From the NCBI RefSeq assembly GCF_000311745.1, contig NZ_HE978531.1, positions 535,167 to 599,166 of the forward strand: a stretch of DNA of 64,000 bases. Reading direction: 5' to 3'. Within the stretch, counting starts at the first letter, position 1, and each line of letters begins with the position of its first letter. Positions 1-9,065 of this stretch are shown here, in pieces. Under the pieces are notes generated by a model that saw only the letters and a program-made list of their open reading frames with translations, made no database searches and had not been told where the DNA came from. The stretch is from Anaerococcus obesiensis ph10. GTDB taxonomy: Bacteria > Bacillota > Clostridia > Tissierellales > Peptoniphilaceae. Made by a program: the position numbers and the translations under genes.

Positions 1-35
1 TTAAGGAATGCTCCATTTTTTTAATTTTTACCTTG

Positions 36-51
36 TTAGGGAGAACCCTAA
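36..51. repeat. oriT-like small inverted repeat upstream of mobC
   Basis: A 6-bp inverted repeat, TTAGGG-agaa-CCCTAA, lies just upstream of a MobC-like gene. Transfer origins of ICEs and mobilizable plasmids are commonly found directly before mobC, and small inverted repeats next to the nick site are typical. No nick consensus can be confirmed, so the origin assignment is positional inference. Confidence 0.3.
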
Positions 52-84
52 GACCCCGAAATATATTTTATAAAGGAGAATAAA

Positions 85-426
85 ATGGCAAATAGATTTA
101 GAAATGAAAGAATAGAAATAAAACTAACCAAAGAAGAAAAAGAAATCTTTGAAAAGAAAATGAAACTTGCAAACTGTAAAACAATGTCCCACTTTCTTAG
201 AAAATGTGTATTAGAAAAAGAAATTTATGTAGTAGATTTAGAACCATTTAGAAACCTACAATGGCTACTTTCGAATGCAACAAATAATATAAACCAGATT
301 GCAATAGCTACTAATACAACTGGCCTTATTTACAAAAATGAAATTGAATCTATGAATAATCAGATAGAAAAATTATCAAGAGAAATATGGCAGATCCATT
401 CCCTACTTCTTAATAAATCAAAATAA
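85..426 (+). CDS. MobC-like relaxosome accessory protein
   Basis: This 113-residue basic protein resembles the MobC/ribbon-helix-helix mobilisation proteins that bind oriT and help the relaxase. The N-terminal half (RNERIEIKLTKEEKEIF, then a Lys-rich helix and MSHFLRKCVLE) and the middle LQWLLSNATNNINQIA stretch are characteristic of the family, and the length is normal. The start has an AAAGGAG ribosome binding site. In intact elements a relaxase gene follows at once; here the next 340 bases have no gene, so the mobilisation module looks truncated. The gene is on the opposite strand to almost everything nearby. Confidence 0.75.
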   Translation: MANRFRNERIEIKLTKEEKEIFEKKMKLANCKTMSHFLRKCVLEKEIYVVDLEPFRNLQWLLSNATNNINQIAIATNTTGLIYKNEIESMNNQIEKLSREIWQIHSLLLNKSK

Positions 427-714
427 AGATTGTTTTTAAATTCTAAATTTAAGCGTTACCGACATTCTAATTGAATAAAAATCTCATACTATAAATCTTA
501 TTATTAGTTAGAAATATAATACTGTAGTAGCTACTAGTTCTTTACTAAACTAATAACTCTAATATCAAAAATAATATCAACATTGATTATTTAATTAAAA
601 TTATATTACATAACACAACATTGAACATAAATAGATTCCATATTATTTTTACCTCTTAAGAAACCGTTGATCTTTTAGATACTGTATTTTCTATTGACAA
701 AATTGTCGCCCCTG

Positions 715-765
715 AATTTAACATAGCTCGGATAAAATTGATATTTATCCGAGCTATGTTAAATT
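715..765. repeat. perfect 22-bp inverted repeat (hairpin)
   Basis: A perfect inverted repeat with 22-bp arms (715-736 and 744-765) and a 7-base loop lies directly after the stop of the Panacea antitoxin gene. It could end transcription from both sides: a short T-rich tract follows on the plus strand, the minus-strand tail is weaker. The remainder of 427-771 is A+T-rich and shows no gene; a TTGACA hexamer is present at about 694-699 without a convincing -10. Confidence 0.55.
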
Positions 766-771
766 TTATTA

Positions 772-1776
772 CTAATTTAATTCAATATCTGAAGCATATG
801 AATAAGAAATTATTTCTCCCTGCAAAGTTGAAGAGTATCCCATTTCTTTGTGTGAGTAGTTAGAAATTTCAACAGAACCAAAATCAATAAATTTATTATA
901 AACACGTTCAAGAACTTTTATTTCTTTGTCAGTTAATTCTTCAATAATTGTTCTTTCATCTGGTACTACCTTATGTCGTTCATACTTACCAAAAAATTCC
1001 ACTTCAATATGAGCAATTTTATCTTCTTCTAATTTTCCAAGTAATACATCAAATTTTTCTGGTACTGGTCCATACTGTAAATGAACATACTTCAATCCTG
1101 ATATTGAAACACAATTCTCTTTATAAAAAAGCATATCAGAATAATTCAATAACTTCATTAATTTTGTCTTTAGCAAGTCTGTGCCTTTGATAGCAAAAAA
1201 AACTACCATGGCAGCAAACTTTTCATAATCAAAACTTTTAAATCCATTATCAATTGATGGCTCACTGGAAATATATATTTCAAAAAATTTATCGCTGCAT
1301 TCTTTTTCATTTTCACTGATTAGCTTGTTAACTACTTCTAATAATTTGGATTCTTGTTTTTCATCAAGTGAATTTTCATTCTCAAGAAGATAACTTTTCA
1401 TATTCTCAGGATTTCTTAAAAATAACAATAAACTATTATGTGCACTATCTTGAATTGATCCATTCTCATATCTATTAATGGTTTTATCGCCCCAATTTAG
1501 AAGTTTTGCAAAACTTCTTTGACTCAATCCATATAATTCTCTAATCTGTTTTATTTCTGAAGGAAGAAGTAATTTATGTCTTTTTCTGTATTTATTATAA
1601 GCATTTGTTAAAGTTGCATTATCTAACTCTTCACAATAAAATTCATTGTGACATTCAGGACACACAAGTACCCTAGCTTCAACATCAATATCTTCTCCAA
1701 GAACTTTGTATGTTTCTTTCTTTAAAATTACTATTGTCTCAACTTTTTTTCCGCATTTTTCACAATATTTTTTCAT
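772..1776 (-). CDS. MqsA-like antitoxin with zinc finger, HTH and Panacea (DUF4065) domain
   Basis: A 334-residue three-part protein. The N-terminus has two CxxC pairs (C5/C8 and C39/C42) as in the zinc domain of MqsA-type antitoxins. Residues about 72-112 form an XRE-type helix-turn-helix (LYGLSQRSFAKLL, then INRYENG). Residues about 190-310 match the Panacea/SocA-like domain (TKLMKLLNYSDMLFYK, YGPVPEKFD). Panacea domains are known as general toxin-neutralising modules in toxin-antitoxin pairs, and the HTH probably represses the shared promoter. The gene follows its toxin with a 17-base gap and has a GGAGG site. A helper role other than antitoxin is possible but less likely given the context. 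Confidence 0.8.
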   Translation of the reverse strand: MKKYCEKCGKKVETIVILKKETYKVLGEDIDVEARVLVCPECHNEFYCEELDNATLTNAYNKYRKRHKLLLPSEIKQIRELYGLSQRSFAKLLNWGDKTINRYENGSIQDSAHNSLLLFLRNPENMKSYLLENENSLDEKQESKLLEVVNKLISENEKECSDKFFEIYISSEPSIDNGFKSFDYEKFAAMVVFFAIKGTDLLKTKLMKLLNYSDMLFYKENCVSISGLKYVHLQYGPVPEKFDVLLGKLEEDKIAHIEVEFFGKYERHKVVPDERTIIEELTDKEIKVLERVYNKFIDFGSVEISNYSHKEMGYSSTLQGEIISYSYASDIELN

Positions 1777-1793
1777 TAAAGTAACCTCCTATA

Positions 1794-2138
1794 CTAAGCA
1801 AAATCATCTTCATGAAACCCTATACATTTAAGAGTATCTCTCCCATTAACTTTTGTAATTTTCAGTTTCACATAAAATCTGACTCCATCAATATTTTTCT
1901 TGAACTCCCAAATATCTCCTGGTCTACTTAAGTCAAAATCCTGTTTAGGTCCTTTATAGTAATCTCCAACTTCAAGAGACAATATTTGTGACTTTGCATC
2001 TATAAGTGAAAGACCGTTTGCTGCTAAAGCTTGCATATTCTTTCTTCTTTCTACAAAATCATACTCACCTGCAGACATCAAGTTCTTTGCTTCAGTAAGA
2101 AAATCTCTTATATCTTCCACATTAGCTGGCACACTCAC
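1794..2138 (-). CDS. MqsR-family toxin
   Basis: A 114-residue protein with the pattern of MqsR-type ribonucleases of the RelE fold: an N-terminal helix ending in MSAGEY, a central LSLEVGDYYKGPKQDF segment, and the C-terminal strands WEFKKNIDG, FYVKLKIT and CIGFH. MqsR toxins cleave mRNA. The start is GTG at 2138 with GGAGGTGA seven bases upstream. The toxin-first order is the one known for MqsRA. The Panacea partner directly downstream supports the call. Substrate specificity cannot be read from sequence. Confidence 0.72.
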   Translation of the reverse strand: MSVPANVEDIRDFLTEAKNLMSAGEYDFVERRKNMQALAANGLSLIDAKSQILSLEVGDYYKGPKQDFDLSRPGDIWEFKKNIDGVRFYVKLKITKVNGRDTLKCIGFHEDDFA

Positions 2139-3291
2139 TTAGTCACCTCCATTAAGTTAACTATATGATAAATCTTTTTTTTATTTTGTCAATAATAATG
2201 CGGTCATATAACCTCATTATTATCGCTTTTTTAAATCTGTTAATCCTTCTGCTGTTTTATATCTTAAATTATAATTGGCTTTTCAGTATAAATATAAAGT
2301 GCTATAAATAATGTGTTCAATCTTTCTCCTAAACACCAACACTAAACCTTATTTAACACTTAACATTAAAAAATATCGTTTATATAATCCTTTCACATCT
2401 CGAAAATATTTTAACAATTCTCAATCCAAACTATAAAATGGTTATGTCTTCATTACAAGATTTAGAATATATCACTTTTCTAAATGTTTCAAAATAATCT
2501 ATGTTGAAAATTTTTATAAAATTTATACATCTTTAAATGTATATATCTTTGATTTAGCTTTATATATTAAAGAGATTGTAGCTGGTAAACGATACTTAAA
2601 ATTATGGTTTTCTATCTCTACAGTTCTCCATAACATATAATCATAATTAATCAAAATATTTTCATTCTTCTATGGGCCATAAAATAACTAGTAGAAATTT
2701 ATATTATCAAAAGCTCTTAATTTTAAAAGTAAATCTCATTCTGTAAGTTATATTATTCATGTTCCATGTTAAATGGTGCAACAATTTCAGGCTACTAGAT
2801 CATTCATACTAATTATATTTAAATTTACATCAAGTCCAAGATAAACTATTAACCTTAGATTATTATATATTCTAGTCTTTTTAATACTCATCAAGCAATT
2901 TTAATAAATCATATCTTCTGCAATTTAATTTATTTGACTTCTTTAATTGCCACTATTTAATTTTCATTTATACTTTTTTTTATATGTATTTCATATTATA
3001 CTCCACATTCATGTCTGATTTTATTACATACTATAATTCTTATATAAATAAGGATGTAATGAATCCTTACACCCTTTCTAAAATTATTCTTTCTTAACTC
3101 AATATTCCTAATATTATTATAGTTTTTTTCCGATTTTCGGAAGTCTGGACTTCTGCTTTTCGGAAATCAGATTTTCTATTATTAGTAATATTTAAAATTT
3201 ATATGTACCTACTTTTTAGAAAAAAAGAGCAGCCTTTTAAGCTACTATTGTAGAAAGTACAAAATGAGTTAATTATATTTTTTGTGTTTCC

Positions 3292-3522
3292 TCATACTAG
3301 TCTCAAAACTACTCTTACGTCCATGTAGTTTTTTTGAGTCTTTTTGACGTATCCTTCTTCATCTTTATCAAAGACAAAATGCTTGTAAAACTGCTTAAAA
3401 TGGAGGATTTCAAGTTTTACGTTTTTTGTATCAACGCTACAGTCTCCACATGGCTCGAGTGGTCAGTATGGATAAAATTTAGTATTTTCCAAACGCCTTG
3501 TATGTGGAAATAGGTCTAATAG
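3292..3522 (-). pseudogene. remnant of a large serine recombinase C-terminus
   Basis: Translated on the minus strand, this stretch gives FPHTRRLEN, an in-frame stop, then PLEPCGDCSVDTKN and a further 40 open codons ending in VVLRLV. The CGDCS block and the preceding FPHT/FYPY segment resemble the tail of the recombinase at 55148-56947, which ends in CGDCSIDVKKIE. The rest of the gene is missing, so this is a fragment. The same bases in the next frame encode an HVETV peptide, so the similarity may reflect an attachment site as much as a gene relic. Confidence 0.5.
3430..3452. other. att-like motif, left copy
   Basis: The motif ATCAA-cg-CTACAGTCTCCACATG recurs at 55166-55188 with 21 of 23 positions identical. 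On the minus strand it encodes HVETVALI, the conserved C-terminal peptide of rRNA uracil methyltransferases, a known class of target for large serine integrases. It lies about 1.2 kb from the three-recombinase cassette. A shorter match (ACGCTACAGTC) sits at 18231-18241. Assignment as attL or attR is inference. Confidence 0.5.
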
Positions 3523-3753
3523 ATTTTACATATTATAAATATAAATCAGTTCATTATATAACTACTTGATATGCTTCTTTCATTTAAAACGCTCAAGGTA
3601 CTAAATCTAACTCATAAATATGTAATTCCCATTAATTAACAGATTGAGTAATATTTTATACAAAATATAGTTACTTCCTTTTAGATATCTCTTTCACAAA
3701 ATCCATTTTCTAATGTCATTAGTGTAAAAATCATCAAAACTAGCGTAGTAAAA

Positions 3754-4449
3754 CTAAGGAAGATATATAATGTTAGCATTCCTTATATTTTTTAACTCTA
3801 AGTATTTGTTACTCTTGGCTAAAAAATATATTCTATTAGCAACAATATCCGCTGCTCTTATTAGGAGTTTAGATGATGAATTACAATAATCTAATTGAAC
3901 ATCTCGCATATTGCTAAAAATTGGTGGGTAAAATTTGCTATACTCAAAATTATATGTTCCCCATTTGAACTCTTGTTCAAGTGCTTCTTTTAATTCATAT
4001 CTTCCATTAGTAGCTGTTGTATGCTCATCAACACAAAAAAATATTCGGTCGATGTTTTCTGGTATTAATTTATTGTCTGAAATCAATCTTTCAAAAGCTC
4101 TTTTTACAGCAATCTTATATGCATAATCCAAATATCTTTGTTTATCCTTTTTACTGTTAAATATTCTATCTAACACTTTTTGTTGCTGTACGACTACACC
4201 AAATTTATAACAATTATTCAAAGAACGGAATAAACTACCTTTTTCTTTATTTGTTACCCTTGTAGCTTTCAATTCATAATGCCTGTTAACGCCCTTGTTA
4301 TTTCTGATTATATTTTCTGCATGAGAATACATTCTAGACCATTTTTCCTTTTCTTTATTCCCTATTAGAATTAATCCCCCAAAGACAAAATAGTCGTTAT
4401 GTTCTTTGTCAAACACTCCTGATTCATCAGAATATACATATATATTCAC
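3754..4449 (-). CDS. DUF3800 family protein
   Basis: A 231-residue protein of the DUF3800 family, which has an RNase H-like fold and no settled function; several members lie in mobile elements and defence regions. Visible family marks are the start YVYSDESGVF with an acidic pair, the middle HYELKATRV, VDEHTT, and the C-terminal LLIRAADIVANRIYF. I place the start at GTG 4449, because GGAGGAAG lies six bases upstream and an in-frame ATG farther upstream falls inside a terminator hairpin. It reads toward the decayed left region. Confidence 0.7.
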   Translation of the reverse strand: MNIYVYSDESGVFDKEHNDYFVFGGLILIGNKEKEKWSRMYSHAENIIRNNKGVNRHYELKATRVTNKEKGSLFRSLNNCYKFGVVVQQQKVLDRIFNSKKDKQRYLDYAYKIAVKRAFERLISDNKLIPENIDRIFFCVDEHTTATNGRYELKEALEQEFKWGTYNFEYSKFYPPIFSNMRDVQLDYCNSSSKLLIRAADIVANRIYFLAKSNKYLELKNIRNANIIYLP

Positions 4450-4465
4450 TAATTCTTCCTCCATA

Positions 4466-4490
4466 ATAAAAAAAGCCACCATTAGGTGGC
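4466..4490 (-). terminator. rho-independent terminator upstream of the DUF3800 gene
   Basis: GCCACC-taat-GGTGGC followed by a run of T on the minus strand. It separates the recombinase operon from the DUF3800 gene and its hairpin overlaps the longest possible start of that gene, which argues for the downstream GTG start. Confidence 0.65.
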
Positions 4491-4660
4491 CTCATGATCG
4501 ACGATATTACATATCGCTTAAACGCAAATTCGATATCATGAGTATACAGCGTATTTCTACCTGCAAATTTATTATACTATCAATATAGGGATTTTGCAAC
4601 CCCTATTTATGACCAAATTTCTTATTTTATTCAAATATTTTCAAACTTATTATACCTAAG

Positions 4661-6226
4661 TTAGTTCTCTATTTCAATTTCAAATCCTGACTTAAATATA
4701 ACTTTCAGTTTTTCTTCATATACAACTATCTTCTCTATAAGTTTCCTTACCAATTCTTCATCATAGCTTTCCATCTCTAATTCTTGATTATCTAAAAACT
4801 CTTCTAATTCTATTAGTCTGATTTGTTCATTCTTCTCTTCCGCTAAATCTAGAAGTATCTTTTCTTTCTCATTTCTTAATTCTTCTACCCTTTTTGCAAG
4901 GTCTGTGTAGTCTTTCTTGGCATTAGCTACTTTTAAAAGTTTTTCTTGTACCTCAAGCATTTCTTTGTCTATTTCTTCTATCTGCCTACTTCCATCACCT
5001 GTGATGGCTTTTTCAATGTTCTCTTTTATTATTTCCATTAATTCACTGCTTTCAGATATAAGCTGATTGATGGCTTCCACAACTGCTTCTTGTAGGTCTT
5101 CTTCTTTTATGGTTCTTGCATGGCAGGCATCTGGTCCATGGGTTACCCTTGTGCAGCACCTCCAAACGGTGTACTTTTTCCCTCTGTTATTCCATGCTAT
5201 TCTCCTGTAAATATCGCCGCATTTTGAGCAGTAGACAATACTTGAAAGGGCATATTTGCTGGAATAAATTCTTCTTTTTCCTTTGCCACTTACCATATTA
5301 GCTCGTCTATCAATTTCTTCTTGGACTCGCATGAAGATTTCTTTTGGTATGATGGCTTCATGGCTATTTTCTACATAATATTGAGGTGCAATTCCATCAT
5401 TTTTTACTCTCTTCTTATTCAGAAAATCCACTGTATAAGTCTTTTGTAAGAGGGCATCCCCCATATATTTCTCATTGGTTAAAATTTGATTGAGGTTCGA
5501 TACATGCCACTTCTTATTCCCTGCACCATTTACTATCTTATCTTTTTCAAGCCCTTCTTTTATATCTCGTAGGCTTGCTCCTTCTAAATATTCTCTGTAG
5601 ATCCTTTTTATAATTTTTGCTTCTTCAGGAACGATGACAAGTTTTCCCTCTTCGTCTTTTGTGTAGCCTAAGAACCTATTATGATTTACTTGCACTTGCC
5701 CTTGTTGAAATCTATATTGAAAGCCTAGCTTCACATTTTGAGATAAGGACTGACTTTCCTGTTGTGCAAGAGATGCCATAATGGTAAGGAGGACTTCCCC
5801 CTTGGCATCCATGGTGTTGATGTTTTCTTTTTCAAAATAGACTGGGATGTTGTTTTCTTTTAGTTTACGTATATACTTTAAGCAGTCTAATGTGTTTCTG
5901 GCAAACCTCGATATGGACTTTGTGATGATGTAGTCTATATTTCCTTCCATGGCTTCTTCAATCATTTTATTAAAGCCATCTCTTTTCTTAGTATAAGTTC
6001 CACTAACACCTTCATCAGAAAATACTCCTGCAAATTCCCAATCTGGATTTTTCTTAATATAGTTTGTGTAGTGGTCTACTTGAGTGTCATAAGAAGTTGC
6101 TTGTTCATCACTATCCGTTGATACCCTCGCATAGGCAGCTACCCTTAGTTTCTTCTTTTCTGATTCCTTGATGGAATTTCCTTTTTTCTTCTTCGCTGGT
6201 ATGACTATGACCTTGCTATTCATCAT
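4661..6226 (-). CDS. large serine recombinase (third gene of cassette)
   Basis: A 521-residue large serine recombinase. The resolvase catalytic domain comes first, with the nucleophile Ser36 in AYARVST and the usual arginine motif SRFARNT. The recombinase domain ([29 protein letters not shown]) and a zinc ribbon (CSKCGD then CCTRV with C and H ligands) follow, then a coiled coil near the C-terminus. All expected parts are present. Such enzymes integrate and excise phages and ICEs by recombination between short att sites. It is the last gene of an overlapping cassette: its ATG overlaps the end of the preceding gene, and GAGGTGATAG serves as ribosome binding site. Confidence 0.9.
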   Translation of the reverse strand: MMNSKVIVIPAKKKKGNSIKESEKKKLRVAAYARVSTDSDEQATSYDTQVDHYTNYIKKNPDWEFAGVFSDEGVSGTYTKKRDGFNKMIEEAMEGNIDYIITKSISRFARNTLDCLKYIRKLKENNIPVYFEKENINTMDAKGEVLLTIMASLAQQESQSLSQNVKLGFQYRFQQGQVQVNHNRFLGYTKDEEGKLVIVPEEAKIIKRIYREYLEGASLRDIKEGLEKDKIVNGAGNKKWHVSNLNQILTNEKYMGDALLQKTYTVDFLNKKRVKNDGIAPQYYVENSHEAIIPKEIFMRVQEEIDRRANMVSGKGKRRIYSSKYALSSIVYCSKCGDIYRRIAWNNRGKKYTVWRCCTRVTHGPDACHARTIKEEDLQEAVVEAINQLISESSELMEIIKENIEKAITGDGSRQIEEIDKEMLEVQEKLLKVANAKKDYTDLAKRVEELRNEKEKILLDLAEEKNEQIRLIELEEFLDNQELEMESYDEELVRKLIEKIVVYEEKLKVIFKSGFEIEIEN

Positions 6227-6632
6227 CTATCACCTCGATTAAATTGTACTGGTGGCTTGCTCGTTCAAAGGGATCTATTGGTAGAACTCTTTCCTCTTTA
6301 TACCTAAACTTACAAGGAACTCTAATAATCTCTTCTTCCTTTTCCCAAACTCGTCCCATGGCCACTGCCCTTTTCTTTAACATTTGACCTGCCTTTTCAA
6401 AGCTTTCTCCATCTATTATCTTGGGATAGATTTCATTTCCTAAATACTTTTTATTGGTAAGGATTCTTTTTACACTGGAGCTGTTTTTCTTCAAGCCTGC
6501 AAGGTCTGCCGACTTTATAAGGGCATTGCCAGCAAGATAATTTTTAAAGATTTTTCTTATGTTCTCCGCTTCTTTTTCTTGAATTTCTAATCTTCCTTCT
6601 CTTATGGTATAGCCATAGCATAACCTAGACAT
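6216..6632 (-). CDS. recombinase-domain-only protein without catalytic domain
   Basis: A 138-residue protein that matches only the recombinase (DNA-binding) domain of large serine recombinases: [15 protein letters not shown], an [18 protein letters not shown] helix, and [15 protein letters not shown]. The resolvase domain with its serine is absent, and so is the zinc ribbon. It overlaps both neighbouring recombinase genes by a few bases and is translationally coupled, so it appears to be a maintained small partner, perhaps a directionality or targeting factor, and less likely a fragment. Three-gene recombinase clusters with a short middle gene are known in streptococcal chimeric prophages. 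Confidence 0.8.
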   Translation of the reverse strand: MSRLCYGYTIREGRLEIQEKEAENIRKIFKNYLAGNALIKSADLAGLKKNSSSVKRILTNKKYLGNEIYPKIIDGESFEKAGQMLKKRAVAMGRVWEKEEEIIRVPCKFRYKEERVLPIDPFERASHQYNLIEVIDDE

Positions 6633-8187
6633 CTTCTTTCACTTCCTCTCTTAATACAAGTCCACACCTTAAATGAAAATCAAGAGTCTCTCTATTGACA
6701 ACCTGAATGTGGTCAATGATTTCTTCAAACAATTCACCTTCAAAGTGATCTATCATTTCACTTTTTCCTAAGATTCCTATTAGTTTTTCAAGTTCTCTTA
6801 TTTCTTCATCATTTCCAAGGATGGCTTTTTTACTTCTTTCCTTTTCTATAAGTAGCTTTCTTTCTTCATTTGAAATCTCACTGCTTTCTTTTGTGTAAAT
6901 ACTTGCATCTAAAACTCCTGAAGTTATTAGTTTGCTTAGAACCTCTTTTCTTTCCCTTAGTTTTTCTAAGCTTTCTTCGATTTTATTTATCTTCTCGACT
7001 TCTTCCTTGCTATCCACTCTCTTTAATGATTCTAAGAGTGACATTAGGATACTATCTTTTCCAAAGATTAGCTTGTTTACTAAAGTCACAAATGCTAGTT
7101 TTATGTCCTTGTCTTTAATAAACTTCATAGAACATTTATTAATATCTTTAAGGTGTTCACTGCAAGTCCAAGCTATATATTTTTCTTTGCCATTATAGTG
7201 ATGTCTTCTCTTAAAGCTTGAACCACACTCGCCACACTTGATTTTCCCCGATAGGCTATATCTATTTTGATATCTTTTAGTGTCTTTTCCGTTTCCTTTT
7301 GCTATAGCCCTTATCTTTATTAGGTCTTGAACTTTATCAAATTCCTCTCTACTCACAATGGCTTCATGATTATCTATAATCTTATACTGGTCTTCTTCTC
7401 CCTTATTCTTGTGTCTCTTATAACTATCGTCTGTATAAGTCTTTTGATAGATGACATCGCCTATATATTTTTCATTTTTTAAGATTCCGTTTATAGTTGA
7501 CCCATGCCAGCTTGCTCCTTTTTGTCCTTTAATATTTCTCTTATTTAAGTCTTCTGCAATTTTATGCGTTCCCTTACCTGAAAGATACTTTTCAAATATC
7601 TCTTTAATTATTTTTCCTTCTTCTTCATTCACTACCATCTTTCCGTCTATGTTCTCATAGCCATAAGGTGGGCTTGATATAATAAAAGTTCCATTTTGAA
7701 ACCTCTTCTTTATAGACCATTTGTTATTTTCTGAAATAGACCTGGATTCACTTTCTGCAAGGGATGAAAGTATGGATAGCATCAACTCGCTTTCCATTGT
7801 CCTAGTATCAATATTTTCTTTTTCAAAATAGATACCAATATTTAAATCAAGGAGTCTTCTTACGATTTCCAAACAGTCTGTTGTGTTTCTTGCAAGCCTT
7901 GAGATGGATTTAGTTAGGATAAAGTCTATTTTTCCGTCTTCACAGTCTTTTAGCATTTTTAGAAGACCGTCTCTACATTCTTTCTTGGTTCCAGTGATGC
8001 CTTCATCAAAGTATAGACCTGCAAAAGTATATGAATTGTTCTCTGCTATCATCTTTTCGTAGTGTGCCTTTTGCGTTTTAAGACTTAAAAGCTGAGCTTC
8101 CTCGTCTGTCGATACTCTTGCATAGGCCGCTACTCTTAATATAGATTCTTCTTTTTGATTCGCTTCTATTTTTGTTATCTTTTTCAT
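6625..8187 (-). CDS. large serine recombinase (first gene of cassette)
   Basis: A 520-residue large serine recombinase with nucleophile Ser26 in AYARVST, SRLARNT arginine motif, recombinase domain (KEIFEKYLSGKGTHKI, NEKYIGDVIYQKTYT), zinc ribbon (CGECGSSFKRR, then CSEH with a later C) and a Glu/Lys-rich coiled coil. It is clearly diverged from the 4661-6226 enzyme, so the two may act as a heteromeric pair or on different ends. The start ATG has GGAGG eight bases upstream and the promoter at 8215-8243 drives the cassette. Confidence 0.9.
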   Translation of the reverse strand: MKKITKIEANQKEESILRVAAYARVSTDEEAQLLSLKTQKAHYEKMIAENNSYTFAGLYFDEGITGTKKECRDGLLKMLKDCEDGKIDFILTKSISRLARNTTDCLEIVRRLLDLNIGIYFEKENIDTRTMESELMLSILSSLAESESRSISENNKWSIKKRFQNGTFIISSPPYGYENIDGKMVVNEEEGKIIKEIFEKYLSGKGTHKIAEDLNKRNIKGQKGASWHGSTINGILKNEKYIGDVIYQKTYTDDSYKRHKNKGEEDQYKIIDNHEAIVSREEFDKVQDLIKIRAIAKGNGKDTKRYQNRYSLSGKIKCGECGSSFKRRHHYNGKEKYIAWTCSEHLKDINKCSMKFIKDKDIKLAFVTLVNKLIFGKDSILMSLLESLKRVDSKEEVEKINKIEESLEKLRERKEVLSKLITSGVLDASIYTKESSEISNEERKLLIEKERSKKAILGNDEEIRELEKLIGILGKSEMIDHFEGELFEEIIDHIQVVNRETLDFHLRCGLVLREEVKEDV

Positions 8188-8214
8188 CCATTCAACCTCC
8201 TTTCTGCTAGTGCT

Positions 8215-8243
8215 ATATTCCCGTACAAGTGAGCATATATCAA
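8215..8243 (-). promoter_or_regulatory. promoter of the recombinase cassette with shared operator-like motif
   Basis: On the minus strand TTGATA, a 17-base spacer and GAATAT precede the recombinase start. The 3' half of the spacer plus the -10 reads TTGTACGGGAATAT, identical to the promoters at 35720-35748 and 36178-36206 in the phage region. The shared 14 bases suggest a common regulator. Confidence 0.6.
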
Positions 8244-8246
8244 GTC

Positions 8247-8456
8247 TTATAGCAATAATTCTGAAAGAATAGGTTTGACTTTTTTTATGTTTTCTCTCCT
8301 AATTTTTCTATATTCTTCAAGGCTAATTTCATCCAAAAGAAATAGGTCTTGGATAAACTTATCCGATAGATAGAAATTGAGCTCTGCCTTTAAATCCCTT
8401 TTAGTGTATTCAGTTTTTATAATTTCTTGTCTACCTTCAAACTTTTCTACTCTCAT
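8247..8456 (-). CDS. small SHOCT-like protein upstream of the recombinases
   Basis: A 69-residue protein with an N-terminal EKFEGRQEIIKTEYTKRDLKA part and a C-terminal helical pair, LFLLDEISLEEYRKIRRENI, that resembles the SHOCT fold. Small SHOCT-like genes often precede large serine recombinases; another, shorter one lies at 57007-57153 before the second recombinase locus. Its function is unknown; an oligomerisation or DNA-binding role in recombination is only a guess. A GGAGGTAGAGT site precedes the ATG. Confidence 0.65.
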   Translation of the reverse strand: MRVEKFEGRQEIIKTEYTKRDLKAELNFYLSDKFIQDLFLLDEISLEEYRKIRRENIKKVKPILSELLL

Positions 8457-8470
8457 ACTCTACCTCCTAT

Positions 8471-8510
8471 ATCACAGGCAAAGAAATTAAGGCTATTTTT
8501 AACCTTAATT
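8471..8510 (-). promoter_or_regulatory. conserved stem-loop leader element (copy 1)
   Basis: On the minus strand an 8-bp stem, AATTAAGG/CCTTAATT, encloses a loop that begins TTAAAAA, followed by TTTCTTTGCCTGTGAT and the ribosome binding site of the 8456 gene. The same arrangement with a different stem sequence occurs at 51982-52022. It may be a terminator, an antitermination site or a leader element. The two copies keep pairing while changing sequence. Confidence 0.5.
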
Positions 8511-8583
8511 ATCTTTTCTCTATATTCCTTAGGACAAATGGAGTAGTTTTGAGTAAAAATTAAATAATTAAAAAATTTAGATG

Positions 8584-8625
8584 AAAAAAGACCTATCAGT
8601 ATTCCTGTACGAATACCAATAGGTC
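8584..8625 (-). terminator. rho-independent terminator
   Basis: GACCTAT and ATAGGTC arms with an inner GTATTC/GAATAC pairing form a long hairpin, followed on the minus strand by six T. It is the second of two terminators between the MATE operon and the recombinase cassette. The remaining bases of 8511-9065 show no gene. Confidence 0.7.
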
Positions 8626-8870
8626 AAATATAATATTTGATTTTTATGTAATGATTCTGTTCTTTAAGGAGGGTCTCAAACTTTCTCTATTTGGATACAA
8701 TTTAATGCTTTATTTTTAGAATGAATCTTTATGATTTTGCACATCCTTTTTAAAAAGTGTTAAAAGATATGTAAAATATTGATTTTTATCTACCAATATC
8801 AGATGAGTATTCTTTTACTATAAAGTTTTCTGTTTTTCAGTCTTCATGTATGCTTGTAAGTTCAAGGAAC

Positions 8871-8952
8871 AAAAAAAGAGGACTCCTGCTCTTGGGCATG
8901 GTTAGTCCTCTAGAATGAAAGAAACTCTTTCTAATAGTAATTGTATTTAATT
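8871..8952 (-). terminator. terminator in an 80-bp repeat (copy 1)
   Basis: AGAGGACT/AGTCCTCT arms (8877-8884, 8904-8911) are followed on the minus strand by seven T, ending the MATE transcript. The terminator and about 40 bases beyond it (to an ATTGTATTTAATT tract) are repeated imperfectly at 58065-58147, after the Feo operon. The repeat marks the 3' side of both transport cassettes. Confidence 0.7.
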
Positions 8953-9065
8953 TTTTAACTGAGTTATCTAACTTGTAAACAGCGTAAACCAAAGAAAAAA
9001 GGTAAATTTACTTTAATTATATTTATTTGCATATTTCCCTCCATTCTTTTAAATAAACCCACTTA

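Larger units (their letters stand above)
2139..3753. other. long gene-poor, decayed stretch
   Basis: About 1.6 kb of very A+T-rich DNA without an intact gene. The identifiable contents are a cluster of small inverted repeats at 3124-3165 (GAAGTC-tg-GACTTC flanked by two TTTTCGGAA copies and a TTCCGA/TCGGAA hairpin), a fragment of a serine recombinase C-terminus at 3292-3522 and an att-like motif at 3430-3452. I saw no RNA gene or insertion sequence. It looks like an eroded junction between mobile elements. Confidence 0.5.

Noticed and set aside
3292-3480. A 63-codon open stretch with CGDCSVDT and VVLRLV as a real small gene
   Set aside because: It has no start with a ribosome binding site, an in-frame stop before CGDC, and it matches the end of a larger recombinase; kept as a remnant and att-like site.
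8837-9032. A small gene with a GGAGG site between MATE and its terminator
   Set aside because: The frame from ATG 9032 stops after 22 codons; it has no recognisable product.
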